From positions 124,001-188,000 of the forward strand of contig NZ_JALKAC010000005.1 in assembly GCF_024171645.1 (NCBI RefSeq): a stretch of DNA of 64,000 nucleotides. Direction: 5' to 3'. The notes beneath the pieces were generated by a model, which worked only from the letters and a program-made list of their open reading frames with translations, was not told the origin of the DNA and ran no database searches. The position numbers were made by a program, and so were the translations under genes. How positions within the stretch are numbered: position 1 is the first letter of the stretch; each line of letters begins with the position of its first letter. The stretch comes from Flavobacterium sp. HSC-32F16. Its GTDB lineage: Bacteria > Bacteroidota > Bacteroidia > Flavobacteriales > Flavobacteriaceae. Shown piece by piece: positions 50,821 through 59,493 of the stretch.

Positions 50821-52350
50821 ATGAAAAAGTTAACCATATTATATATCGCAGGAATACTTTTAGGAAGTATGGCCTCTTGTACCAATGATTTTGAAGAAAC
50901 CAACACCAATCCCAACTCTGTTGATAAACCAAATCCGAATTTTGTTTTCAGCAAAGCACAACTCGATGGTTTAAATAACAATTATTTCTTTACCAATATT
51001 CTCGAATGCGGCGGTTTACTGCAGCATTATGCAACTTACAAAGAAGCTTCGGGAGTGGGAGATAAATATTTAAGTAATGAAGTTTATTTTTCGGCCTATT
51101 TCAATCAGGCCTATCCAACCGGGATAAACGAAACACAAATTGTAATCGATGCTTTAAAAAACAGTCCGGCCGACAGCAACCGATTTAATATTGCCAGAAT
51201 CTGGAAAGCATATTTGTATCATAAACTAACCGATTTATATGGAGACATTCCATATTCTGAAGCATCGAAAGCCAACAGCGCACAAGTTTTCCTTCCAAAA
51301 TATGATTCTCAGGAATTTATCTACAAAGATTTATTGAAGGAATTAGACGAAGCTGCTGTCGCATTGGATCCGGCAAAACCAAGTTTCGGCAAATCTGATT
51401 TTATTTATGACGGCGATGTCGCAAAATGGAAAAAATTCTCGTATTCTTTAATGCTTCGTTTGGGTTTAAGATTATCGAAAGTTGATCCGGCGTTATCTCA
51501 AACTTGGGTAACCAAAGCCATTGCCGGAGGTGTGATTCTTAACACAGCTGATAATGCGATCATGAAATATACTGACGGACCAAATGATTTCAATAGAAAT
51601 CCCGTTGGTTTTGATGCCAGAAGACAAGATTTTACAGCAGGATCTTTTGGACAGAAAAATGTTGAAGGCGGTAAATTGGCTAAAACATTTATCGATTTAT
51701 TACAATCCACTGCCGATCCTAGAATCAGCGTTTATGCCGGAGTTTGGCAGGGAAGTTCTCAAAATACAAGTCTTGCTGTTCAAAAAGGTTTTCCTAACGG
51801 AATCAAAACAGCTCCAAGTCCTGCAGAACAAGCAGCATATTCTGAACCAAACCAAAGCACCGTTTTTAAATATGATGCACCGCTGGTTTTAATCAGCAAT
51901 GCTGAAACTCATTTATATCTAGCTGAAGCTGCGGCAAGAGGCTGGTATACTAATGAAACAGATAAAGATTTATATGAAAAAGGCGTAAAAGCCTCTTTCT
52001 TAAACATGGGAATTTATGGTGCGGCTTATACTATTCCGGATGCAGCGCCCTACTTAACCGCAAATCCGTACAATGCTGCAGGATCATTTGATGCAAAAAT
52101 GAACCAGATTCATACACAGATTTACATAGCCTTATTTGTAGACGAACAAGAAATTTATGCCAACTGGAGAAGAACCGGATATCCTGTTTTAACGCCTGTA
52201 AATTTCCCCGGAAATGTTACAAACGGCACAATACCAAGACGTTTAAAATACTCAACCAGCGAATATTCAGTGAATTCAACTAACTTAGCTGAAGCGGTTA
52301 AACGTCAGGGTGAAGATGCTTTTACAACGAGAATCTGGTGGGATAAATAA
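50821..52350 (+). CDS. SusD/RagB-family surface lipoprotein
   Basis: The start at 50821 (MKKLTILYIAGILLGSMASC) gives a lipoprotein signal with Cys20 and 509 residues; a longer frame from 50773 lies within the susC end. The mature part begins NDFEETNTNPNSVDKP, typical of the SusD-like_2 group. TPR-type helices include RIWKAYLYHKLTDLYGDIPYSEA. This is the substrate-binding lid on the SusC barrel. The SusCD pair is separated by 34 bp. The gap 52351-52554 holds no gene. Confidence 0.94.
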   Translation: MKKLTILYIAGILLGSMASCTNDFEETNTNPNSVDKPNPNFVFSKAQLDGLNNNYFFTNILECGGLLQHYATYKEASGVGDKYLSNEVYFSAYFNQAYPTGINETQIVIDALKNSPADSNRFNIARIWKAYLYHKLTDLYGDIPYSEASKANSAQVFLPKYDSQEFIYKDLLKELDEAAVALDPAKPSFGKSDFIYDGDVAKWKKFSYSLMLRLGLRLSKVDPALSQTWVTKAIAGGVILNTADNAIMKYTDGPNDFNRNPVGFDARRQDFTAGSFGQKNVEGGKLAKTFIDLLQSTADPRISVYAGVWQGSSQNTSLAVQKGFPNGIKTAPSPAEQAAYSEPNQSTVFKYDAPLVLISNAETHLYLAEAAARGWYTNETDKDLYEKGVKASFLNMGIYGAAYTIPDAAPYLTANPYNAAGSFDAKMNQIHTQIYIALFVDEQEIYANWRRTGYPVLTPVNFPGNVTNGTIPRRLKYSTSEYSVNSTNLAEAVKRQGEDAFTTRIWWDK

Positions 52351-52554
52351 AAACAATAACCGTTGACGTAATTAAACACATTTAAAAATAGTTTTTGAAA
52401 GTGTTAAGAAAGTCGTTTCAATTGCATTAATAAACATAGTTACTATGTATTAAAAGCTGGCTTTTTTTAAACTCCTAATTCAACTAAAAAAATCTATGCT
52501 TCTATGTGCTTAATAAAAAATTACTCTCAACGTAGTTAATAATACAAAAGATAA

Positions 52555-53874
52555 ATGAGCATTTTAATTCTTACGGCATGCATTGCATTTTTAATCATTC
52601 AAATAGCTTGGCTTAAAATCAATCCATTTATTGCCTTTATCATAACAGCTTTATTATCAGGCCTGTTTTTAGGCCTGCCAATAAATACTTTATCACAAAC
52701 AGTTCAAAAAGGACTGGGCGAAATGTTAGGATCTATTACTTTGATTATTGTTTTCGGAACCTGTATTGGTAAACTTACCGTTTCATCAGGCGCCGCCAAT
52801 GTAATTGCCAAAACTGTTATGGGATGGACGGGCAGAAAATACGTTCGGCTTGGCTTAATGATTACCGGATTTATTGTTGGGATACCTCTATTTTATAGTG
52901 TTGGATTTGTTTTGTTAGTACCTCTAATCTTTTCAGTAGCCCACCAATTTAAACTGTCAAAAGTATATCTGGGAATCCCAATGCTGGCTTCGCTTTCAGT
53001 AGCACACGGTTTTTTGCCCCCACATCCGTCACCAATGGCTTTGAGCAGTATTTTAAATGCTGATATTGGACTCGTTTTAGTTTACGGAATTATAATTGCA
53101 ATCCCGACTATTTTTATTGCGGGTTTATTGTTCTCGAATTTGCTTAAAAACATAAAAACCGAATCGGATCATGAAATTTTGAATGTCCAAGAAGTCGTAA
53201 ACCACGGTAAACTTCCAAGTTTTTCACTTAGTTTATTTTCGGCTTTATTTCCGGTTTTTGGATTAACACTTACATCAATATTGCCCATTTTTATAAAAAA
53301 TGAAACGGTAGAAAATATTTGCAAAACGCTAGGAGAACCAAGTATGATTATGCTTATTTCTTTACTTATCTGCACGTACACTTTAGGAATTAGAATGAAC
53401 CGAAGCATCACATCTGTAATGGAAGATTACGCCGCTGCTATAAAAGATGTCGCTTTGATCGTTTTAATTGTGGGCGGTGCCGGAGGTTTGAAAGAAGTGA
53501 TGATTGTAAGTGGTGTAAACGAAACTATTGTTGCGGCCTTAACACAAATAAACATTCATCCGTATTTATTGGCTTGGATGATGGCAGCGATTATTCGCGT
53601 TTGTGTGGGCTCTGCAACCGCAGCCGGATTAATGACTGCAAGTGTTTTATTACCTTTGTTACAAACTACTGGTCTAGATCCCAACCTGTTAGTCTTATCT
53701 GTTGGAGCCGGAAGCTTAATGTGCTCACACGTAAACGATCCAAGTTTTTGGATGTTCAAAGAATATTTTAATATCAGCCTTAAAGACACGTTCAAATCAT
53801 GGACGGTTATGGAATCATTAGTATCTGTTTTAGGAATTGTTTTCGTATTTATTTTAAACTCAATTATACATTAA
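52555..53874 (+). CDS. GntP-family gluconate/aldonate:H+ symporter
   Basis: The 439-residue permease has about twelve transmembrane segments. GntP-family signatures are KGLGEMLGSITLIIVFGTCIGKL near residue 58, GIPLFYSVGFVLLVPL near 104, VAHGFLPPHPSPMALS near 155 and VGSATAAGLMTAS near 352. Members carry gluconate, related aldonates or D-serine across the inner membrane with protons. Together with the downstream KDG kinase, KDPG aldolase and PLP enzyme, an amino-aldonate such as D-glucosaminate is a reasonable substrate, but this is inference. Confidence 0.92.
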   Translation: MSILILTACIAFLIIQIAWLKINPFIAFIITALLSGLFLGLPINTLSQTVQKGLGEMLGSITLIIVFGTCIGKLTVSSGAANVIAKTVMGWTGRKYVRLGLMITGFIVGIPLFYSVGFVLLVPLIFSVAHQFKLSKVYLGIPMLASLSVAHGFLPPHPSPMALSSILNADIGLVLVYGIIIAIPTIFIAGLLFSNLLKNIKTESDHEILNVQEVVNHGKLPSFSLSLFSALFPVFGLTLTSILPIFIKNETVENICKTLGEPSMIMLISLLICTYTLGIRMNRSITSVMEDYAAAIKDVALIVLIVGGAGGLKEVMIVSGVNETIVAALTQINIHPYLLAWMMAAIIRVCVGSATAAGLMTASVLLPLLQTTGLDPNLLVLSVGAGSLMCSHVNDPSFWMFKEYFNISLKDTFKSWTVMESLVSVLGIVFVFILNSIIH

Positions 53875-53878
53875 TATC

Positions 53879-54346
53879 ATGAATTTATTACCACAAGAAA
53901 AATTTGAAACCCTAGGCTTATCGTTACCGCCAGCGCCTCAACCTCTTGGTATATATAAACCTTATTTAGTCGACGGAAAATACTTGTATCTTTCTGGTCA
54001 CGGCCCTGTTCGCGACGATAAATCCTTAATCATTGGACGAATTGGCGATGACATGGATATCGAAGAAGGAAAACGGGCTGCAAGACAAGTCGGCTTAACC
54101 ATGCTTTCGACAATTGTAACCAATTTTGGAAGTCTTAACAAAGTAAAAAGAGTGATAAAAGTTTTAGGAATGGTGAATTGCAACGGCGATTTCCTAAGAC
54201 ATCCATATGTTATAAACGGCTGCAGTGAATTGTTTGCTGAAGTTTGGGGACAGGAAAACGGAATTGGAGTAAGAAGTGCCGTAGGAATGGGGTCTTTACC
54301 GGACAATATTCCTGTGGAAGTTGAAGCTGTTTTCGAATTATTCTAA
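53879..54346 (+). CDS. RidA family protein
   Basis: The 155-residue protein starts 4 bp after the permease stop. YLSGHGPVRDD near residue 40 and RSAVGMGSLPDNIPVEVEAVFEL near the C-terminus are the RidA (YjgF/YER057c/UK114) motifs. The Arg that binds the carboxylate of the imine lies in the latter. RidA hydrolyses enamine/imine intermediates released by PLP-dependent dehydratases. Its presence here fits the DSD1-type enzyme downstream: both would be needed for deaminating a hydroxy amino acid. Confidence 0.9.
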   Translation: MNLLPQEKFETLGLSLPPAPQPLGIYKPYLVDGKYLYLSGHGPVRDDKSLIIGRIGDDMDIEEGKRAARQVGLTMLSTIVTNFGSLNKVKRVIKVLGMVNCNGDFLRHPYVINGCSELFAEVWGQENGIGVRSAVGMGSLPDNIPVEVEAVFELF

Positions 54347-54353
54347 AAAATAG

Positions 54354-54427
54354 GCCACAGACGATAAAGATTAAAGAGCAATCTGAATTGGTTAAGAAAA
54401 TACTTTGATTCTAAGTCTGTGGTTATG
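54354..54427. repeat. Partial outer-arm hairpin (GCCACAGAC...GTCTGTGG)
   Basis: GCCACAGACGATAAAG and a right arm with CTAAGTCTGTGGTTA form a truncated relative of the nested repeat that follows at 54443, probably an internal-deletion derivative. Confidence 0.55.
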
Positions 54428-54442
54428 TAAAAAAATTATTAG

Positions 54443-54615
54443 GCCACAGATTACACAGATTAAAGGGATTATTTTTTTGGATAATGCTTAAATCTTTTTG
54501 CCACGAATTACACGAATTTGCACTAATTTTTATATGCTTGAAGTAAAAAAATTAATTCGTGAAAATTCGTGTAATTCGTGGCAAAAAAATCCTTTTAATC
54601 TGTATAATCTGTGGC
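54443..54615. repeat. Nested palindromic repeat element, copy D (best preserved)
   Basis: The inner arms GCCACGAATTACACGAATTT (54500-54519) and AAATTCGTGTAATTCGTGGC (54563-54582) are exactly complementary over 20 bp. The outer arms begin GCCACAGATTACACAGATTA at 54443, with a complement ending ATAATCTGTGGC at 54615 that has two mismatches. It lies between ridA and the kinase gene, inside the catabolic operon, without disrupting a gene. Confidence 0.82.
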
Positions 54616-54637
54616 TTTAAAAAAAATAAAATAAAAC

Positions 54638-55669
54638 ATGAATACAATTACCTCACAAACAACAATAGCAGCATTTGGAGAATTATTACTTCGGATGAAT
54701 GTTGCCAATGGAAACCGGTTTACACAGGCAGATGAAATAAAAATTCATGTAGGCGGTGCCGAAGCCAATGTTTGTGTTTTACTTTCCCAACTCGGAATTC
54801 AAACCGATTATATTACACGATTGCCTCAAAATGATTTGGCACAATTGGCTTTAAACGAACTTCAGAAATACAAAGTAAATACCTCAAAATGTGTTTATGG
54901 CGGAGAACGTTTGGGCTTATATTTTGTTGAATCCGGAAATCAAATCAGACAATCTCAGGTGATTTACGACCGAAGCAATTCTTCTTTTGCAACCATTCAA
55001 AAAGATCAGATTAATTGGGATTTGGCTTTAGCTGATGTTACCCATTTTCATTGGTCGGGAATAAGTCCGGGAGTTTCACATGAAGCTGGCTTAGCTTGTA
55101 AAGAAGCTATTTTGACAGCGCATAAAAAAGGCATACCCATTTCTTCTGATTTTAATTACAGATCAAAATTATGGCAGTACGGAAAACATCCATCGGAAAT
55201 TATGCCTGATTTATTACAATACAGCACAATTACGGTTGCAGATTTAGATGCCATTGAAATTTATTTCGGAATAAAAACCGACAGCAAAGAATCTGATGAA
55301 AATCGTTTTCAAAAAACATTCGAATTATTAAAAGCAAAAATGCCTTTTCTAAAAACACTCGCCATGAGTTTTAGAAAATCAGACGGACCGGCACATTTAT
55401 ACAAAGGTTTATTGCTCCATGAAGGTAATTTTTACCAAACACCAGAACACAAAATACATGTTGTAACAGATCAAATTGGTTCCGGAGATGCTTTTAACGC
55501 CGGATTACTATACGGATTATCTAACAAATTATCCGGGCAGGAATGTATTGAATGGGCAACAGCCTGCGGCGTAATCAAACAAAGCATTCACGGAGATTTC
55601 GCGATAAGCAATCTCAACGAAATAAGTCATTTTATTAAAAACGGCTCAAGTAATAGAATTAATAGATAA
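54638..55669 (+). CDS. PfkB-family 2-dehydro-3-deoxygluconokinase
   Basis: The enzyme phosphorylates 2-keto-3-deoxygluconate (KDG) to KDPG. The 343-residue PfkB sugar kinase has the N-terminal GELLLRMNVANG start, VGGAEANVCVLLSQLG near residue 32, and the C-terminal DQIGSGDAFNAGLLYGL with the catalytic Asp near 283. GELLLRM and VGGAEANV are typical of KDG kinases rather than ribokinases or fructokinases. It is followed by the aldolase gene 9 bp downstream. Confidence 0.9.
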   Translation: MNTITSQTTIAAFGELLLRMNVANGNRFTQADEIKIHVGGAEANVCVLLSQLGIQTDYITRLPQNDLAQLALNELQKYKVNTSKCVYGGERLGLYFVESGNQIRQSQVIYDRSNSSFATIQKDQINWDLALADVTHFHWSGISPGVSHEAGLACKEAILTAHKKGIPISSDFNYRSKLWQYGKHPSEIMPDLLQYSTITVADLDAIEIYFGIKTDSKESDENRFQKTFELLKAKMPFLKTLAMSFRKSDGPAHLYKGLLLHEGNFYQTPEHKIHVVTDQIGSGDAFNAGLLYGLSNKLSGQECIEWATACGVIKQSIHGDFAISNLNEISHFIKNGSSNRINR

Positions 55670-55678
55670 ATAAAGAAT

Positions 55679-56326
55679 ATGTACAGCATTTTAAAAACGC
55701 AAGGTGTACTTCCGTTAGTAACCCAAATCAACATTGAAACAGCCCAAATAGTATTGCAATCAGCGGCTGATGCTGGCATAAAAATTATCGAGTTTGCTGC
55801 TCGCGCGAATGATGCAAAAGAAGTTTTTACCCAAATGACAGCCTTTAAAAAAGCAAATAATCTGGATGTTAAAATAGCCGTTGGTTCTATTTTGTCTGTT
55901 GATGAAGCAGCAATATACCATCAATTAGGAGCAGACTGCATCGTTTGTCCGCATACTGATCCGGAAATTGGAGCGTATTGCCTTAAGAATAATATTTACT
56001 GGATTCCCGGGGCTGCTACTTTAAATGAAATATTACACGCCAATAAATTAGGTGCCGAAGTTGTAAAACTTTTTCCGGCTGATAAAATCGGTGGTCCCGG
56101 ATATGTAAAAGCGATACGAGCGCCTTTCCCAAGTTTAAAAATAATGCCAACCGGAGGCGTAACGCTTGAAGAAAGCAATTTAAAATCGTGGTTTAAATCT
56201 GGAGTTGTCTGCGTGGGAATTGGTTCAAATTTATTTTCGAAAGAAATGCTTTTGAATTTAAATTACGAACAGGCATTGCAGGCCTTTCAAAATTTAATTG
56301 AAGTTGTAGAAAAAACAAGAAACTAA
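55679..56326 (+). CDS. eda: 2-keto-3-deoxy-6-phosphogluconate aldolase
   Basis: Eda cleaves KDPG to pyruvate and glyceraldehyde-3-phosphate. The 215-residue class I aldolase has IKIIEFAARA near residue 38 (in place of the common VEVTLRT), PGAATLNEILHANKLGAEVVKLFPAD near 110 with the Schiff-base Lys in VKLFPA, and PTGGVTLEE near 157. Related members also cleave 4-hydroxy-2-oxoglutarate. It follows the KDG kinase gene, giving a complete kinase-aldolase pair, and is 3 bp ahead of the PLP-enzyme gene. Confidence 0.93.
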   Translation: MYSILKTQGVLPLVTQINIETAQIVLQSAADAGIKIIEFAARANDAKEVFTQMTAFKKANNLDVKIAVGSILSVDEAAIYHQLGADCIVCPHTDPEIGAYCLKNNIYWIPGAATLNEILHANKLGAEVVKLFPADKIGGPGYVKAIRAPFPSLKIMPTGGVTLEESNLKSWFKSGVVCVGIGSNLFSKEMLLNLNYEQALQAFQNLIEVVEKTRN

Positions 56327-56329
56327 ATT

Positions 56330-57445
56330 ATGCAGGAAAATTGGTGGAAAATTAAATCTGATATCAACATTGATACACCATTTTTAGCCGTTTACGAAGA
56401 TCGTATCCGGTTTAATCTTGAACGCCTTATTGGTTCAGTAAATGGTGACACACAAAAATTAAGGCCTCATATTAAAACCCATAAAATTAGCGAAATTCTG
56501 GAGTTGTTTAAAATTTACAACATCAAAAAAATAAAATGCGCCACAATTGCCGAAGCTGAACTAGGAGCAATACATGAAATTCCGGATGTTCTTCTCGCCT
56601 ATCAGCCCATTGGAATTAAAAAAGAAAGATGGATTTCGCTGATTCAAAAATATCCGAATACCCGTTTTTCGACAATTACAGACAATCTGGATTCGGCGAA
56701 AGCCTTAAATGAAATCGCTAAAGAAAACAATTTAACACTGAACATTTATCTGGATTTAAATACCGGAATGAACAGAACCGGATTTTCGATTTCAGAAGAC
56801 TGGTCGGCTTTAATCGATAAAATTATTAAATTAAAAAACCTTCATTTTGAGGGTATCCATATTTACGACGGTCATTTAAAAGGCAGTGTCGAAGAACGAA
56901 CGAACACCGCTTCAAGTTCATTTTCTGAAATAAAAGAAAAAACAGAAGCAATCGAACAAAAATTGGGTTATGAATTAAAAATTGTTGCCGGCGGTTCTAA
57001 TACTTTTCCCTTTTATGCCACACAGGAAAATGTAGAATGCAGTCCGGGAACATTTGTTTTTTGGGATTCCAATTATCAGATTCATCTGCCCGAACAAAAA
57101 TTCAAACCTGCTTTGGTTATCGTTGGAACCATAATTTCAAAACCAACAAATGCAACACTTTGTATAGATATTGGCTACAAAGCGGTTGCTTCAGAAAATC
57201 CAATTGATAAACGATTAGTGATTTTAAACGATGAAAACCTAATCCCTACAGCACATTCTGAAGAACATTTGATTTTGGAAAACCGAGGAAAAAACGAGTA
57301 TAAAATTGGTGACACTATTTACGCACTTCCTTATCACGTTTGCCCTACCTGCGCGCTTTATGATACGGTTCAGGTTGTAAATAAAGGACATCAAATTTGT
57401 GATCAATGGAAGGTTGCCGCCCGAAGCAGAGAAATTAATATATAA
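56330..57445 (+). CDS. DSD1/D-threonine-aldolase-fold PLP enzyme (candidate D-glucosaminate dehydratase)
   Basis: The 371-residue protein belongs to the alanine-racemase-like fold III group with D-serine dehydratase (DSD1) and D-threonine aldolase. PHIKTHKISEILELF near residue 46 holds the PLP lysine. The C-terminal HVCPTCALYDTVQVV (HxC) matches the zinc ligands of DSD1. The two family activities are dehydration (ammonia release) and retro-aldol cleavage of beta-hydroxy D-amino acids. Between eda, KDG kinase, RidA and a gluconate-type permease, dehydration of D-glucosaminate to KDG is the most coherent role (inference). Confidence 0.86.
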   Translation: MQENWWKIKSDINIDTPFLAVYEDRIRFNLERLIGSVNGDTQKLRPHIKTHKISEILELFKIYNIKKIKCATIAEAELGAIHEIPDVLLAYQPIGIKKERWISLIQKYPNTRFSTITDNLDSAKALNEIAKENNLTLNIYLDLNTGMNRTGFSISEDWSALIDKIIKLKNLHFEGIHIYDGHLKGSVEERTNTASSSFSEIKEKTEAIEQKLGYELKIVAGGSNTFPFYATQENVECSPGTFVFWDSNYQIHLPEQKFKPALVIVGTIISKPTNATLCIDIGYKAVASENPIDKRLVILNDENLIPTAHSEEHLILENRGKNEYKIGDTIYALPYHVCPTCALYDTVQVVNKGHQICDQWKVAARSREINI

Positions 57446-57462
57446 AATTTAAGTCAAAATAT

Positions 57463-58533
57463 ATGTTTATAATAGACGCCCATTTAGACCTGAGTATGAA
57501 TGCGATGGAATGGAACCGTGATTTAAGAAATGATGTTCCTACTCTGCGCAGTTTAGAAAAAGGAATGACCGATAAACCAGATCGTGAACGTGCGACAGTT
57601 TCGTTTCCTGATTTGCGACGCGGTAATATCGGAATTGTTGTGGCAACGCAAATTGCAAGATTTGTAAAACCCGGCAGTATTATTCCGGGTTGGAATTCTC
57701 CTGAACAAGCCTGGGCACAAACGCAAGGGCAATTGACCTGGTACAAAGCCATGGAAGAAGCGGGAGAAATAACGCCCATTACAGATAAAAAATCGCTCCA
57801 GAAACAAATTGATTTATGGAACGACGGAACTCCAAACGATAAAAAACCAATTGGTTATATTTTAAGTTTAGAAGGCGCTGATTCTATAATTGATATTTCT
57901 TATTTAGAAAAAGTATACAATTACGGTTTACGTGCGATTGGTCCTGCGCATTACGGCCCCGGACGTTATGCAAACGGAACGGACGCAACGGGAAAAATGA
58001 ATCAAAACGGTCTTGATTTATTAAAAGAAATGGAACGTTTGAATATTATTCTGGATGCAACGCATTTGTGCGACGATGCTTTTTGGCAGGCTTTAGATCA
58101 TTATAACGGGCCAGTTTGGGCAAGTCATAACAATTGCAGAAGTCTGGTTGATCACAATCGTCAATACAGCGATGAAATGATAAAAGCTTTAATTTCTAGA
58201 GGAGCTGTTATTGGAGGTGCTTTAGATGCGTGGATGCTGGTTCCAAATTGGCAGAGAGGTGTTTCGATGCCTTTGGAAATGAATTGTGATCTGGAAACCG
58301 TTTTTAAACACATGGATCATATTTGTCAATTGGCCGGAAACGCAAATCACATTGGTGTAGGTTCAGATTTGGACGGTGCTTTTGGAACAGAACAATCTCC
58401 ATATGATTTAAATACGATAGCCGATTTACAAAAATTGGTTCTGATTTTTAAAAACAACGGCTATTCTGATGAAGATTTAAATAAAATCTTTCACCAAAAC
58501 TGGATCAACTTTTTAATGAAGAATTGGGATTAA
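57463..58533 (+). CDS. Membrane dipeptidase (M19, renal-dipeptidase family)
   Basis: The 356-residue M19 amidohydrolase shows the metal ligands H-x-D in FIIDAHLDLSMNAMEW near residues 6-8, a bridging Glu in LSLEGADS, and His residues in LDATHLCDDAF and PVWASHNNCRSLVDHNRQ. HIGVGSDLDGAFG supplies the final Asp. M19 enzymes cleave dipeptides with a D- or dehydro-residue at the C-terminus or N-acyl-D-amino acids. No signal peptide is seen, so it is probably cytoplasmic. It ends convergent with the DeoR-family gene (4-bp overlap). Confidence 0.92.
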   Translation: MFIIDAHLDLSMNAMEWNRDLRNDVPTLRSLEKGMTDKPDRERATVSFPDLRRGNIGIVVATQIARFVKPGSIIPGWNSPEQAWAQTQGQLTWYKAMEEAGEITPITDKKSLQKQIDLWNDGTPNDKKPIGYILSLEGADSIIDISYLEKVYNYGLRAIGPAHYGPGRYANGTDATGKMNQNGLDLLKEMERLNIILDATHLCDDAFWQALDHYNGPVWASHNNCRSLVDHNRQYSDEMIKALISRGAVIGGALDAWMLVPNWQRGVSMPLEMNCDLETVFKHMDHICQLAGNANHIGVGSDLDGAFGTEQSPYDLNTIADLQKLVLIFKNNGYSDEDLNKIFHQNWINFLMKNWD

Positions 58534-59306
58534 ATAAAAACTAAACTTGGAACTGCCTTCTTATACGATTGTAATTTTTCGTCGCTTGGATCAACTTCCG
58601 TCACAACATAATCTACCTCAGATAAGTTGGCAATTTTCATTTTTAGAACCGTATCCAGTTTTTCAGAAATCGTAAGAATAGCTGTTTTTTCTGAAGCCTG
58701 AATCATTGCTTTTTTAACCTGAACCGTTTCCCAGTCAGAATCAGAGAAACCGCCTTCAATATCTAAAGCATTGGTTCCTAATATTAATAAATCGACTTTA
58801 ATATTAGCCAATTGATTATAAACATCGCCGCTCACACACATTTGGCTGTAGGACGAAATACTGCCGCCAATCATGATAACTTTAACGTTGGGTTTATCCA
58901 AAAGTTCAACAGCAGATAAAACGGTAACCGTAAAAATAGTCAAACTTAAATCATTAGGAATTAGCCGAATGAATTCTCTAATTGTAGTGCCGCCTCCAAT
59001 TAGTAAAACCATGCCGTCATGAAGAAGACCTAAAGTTTTTTGCGCGATAATTTGTTTGGATTCGCCCGCATAAGTCTGATTAGAGGAAGAATGGTGATAC
59101 GCCTTAGTCATAGCACCGCCTTTAACTTTAATCAACAAAGATTCTGACTCAAGTTCATTTATATCACGTCTTACAGTATCTTCAGAAACAAATAATTTAC
59201 TCGAAAGGGTTTCAAAACTTACACGGGTATGCAAGTTAATCTCTTTTAAAATAAGATTTTTACGTTCTTCTTTAGTGTAATTAACCACTTCATTATCATT
59301 ATTCAT
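58530..59306 (-). CDS. DeoR/GlpR-family transcriptional regulator
   Basis: The start at 59306 (MNNDNEVVNYTKEER) gives 258 residues; a longer frame from 59348 is not conserved. The N-terminal helix-turn-helix is VSFETLSSKLFVSEDTVRRDINELESESL (about 33-61). The C-terminal isomerase-like sensor has LIGGGTTIREFIR near 115 and a phosphosugar pocket. Such repressors commonly respond to a phosphorylated pathway intermediate; KDPG or a related acid would fit. The TGCA-N7-TGCG motif at 59344 is upstream of its start, suggesting autoregulation. Confidence 0.9.
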   Translation of the reverse strand: MNNDNEVVNYTKEERKNLILKEINLHTRVSFETLSSKLFVSEDTVRRDINELESESLLIKVKGGAMTKAYHHSSSNQTYAGESKQIIAQKTLGLLHDGMVLLIGGGTTIREFIRLIPNDLSLTIFTVTVLSAVELLDKPNVKVIMIGGSISSYSQMCVSGDVYNQLANIKVDLLILGTNALDIEGGFSDSDWETVQVKKAMIQASEKTAILTISEKLDTVLKMKIANLSEVDYVVTEVDPSDEKLQSYKKAVPSLVFI

Positions 59307-59343
59307 GCGAATTCTTTTTTTTTGAACAAATGTAAACAATAAA

Positions 59344-59358
59344 TGCAATATTCTTGCG
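59344..59358. promoter_or_regulatory. TGCA-N7-TGCG operator candidate before the regulator
   Basis: TGCAATATTCTTGCG has the same spacing as the motif before susC, with one changed base. It lies 38 bp upstream of the regulator's ATG. Confidence 0.45.
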
Positions 59359-59430
59359 AAACAAATTATAACACAACGTAATTATAAAGTTAATTACACT
59401 ATTTTAAAGACATTTAAACACAAATGTCTT

Positions 59431-59447
59431 TTGCAAAAAAAATGCAA
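59431..59447. promoter_or_regulatory. TGCA-N7-TGCA operator candidate before the GH20 gene
   Basis: TTGCAAAAAAAATGCAA contains TGCA, seven A, TGCA, matching the motif before susC, and lies about 17 bp upstream of the -7 box TAAATTTG. Confidence 0.55.
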
Positions 59448-59463
59448 ACTAACTTACAAACCT

Positions 59464-59471
59464 TAAATTTG
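59464..59471 (+). promoter_or_regulatory. -7 box for the GH20 gene
   Basis: TAAATTTG matches TAnnTTTG and lies 22 bp before the ATG at 59494. Confidence 0.6.
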
Positions 59472-59493
59472 TTTAACAAACAAAAAAGTAACC

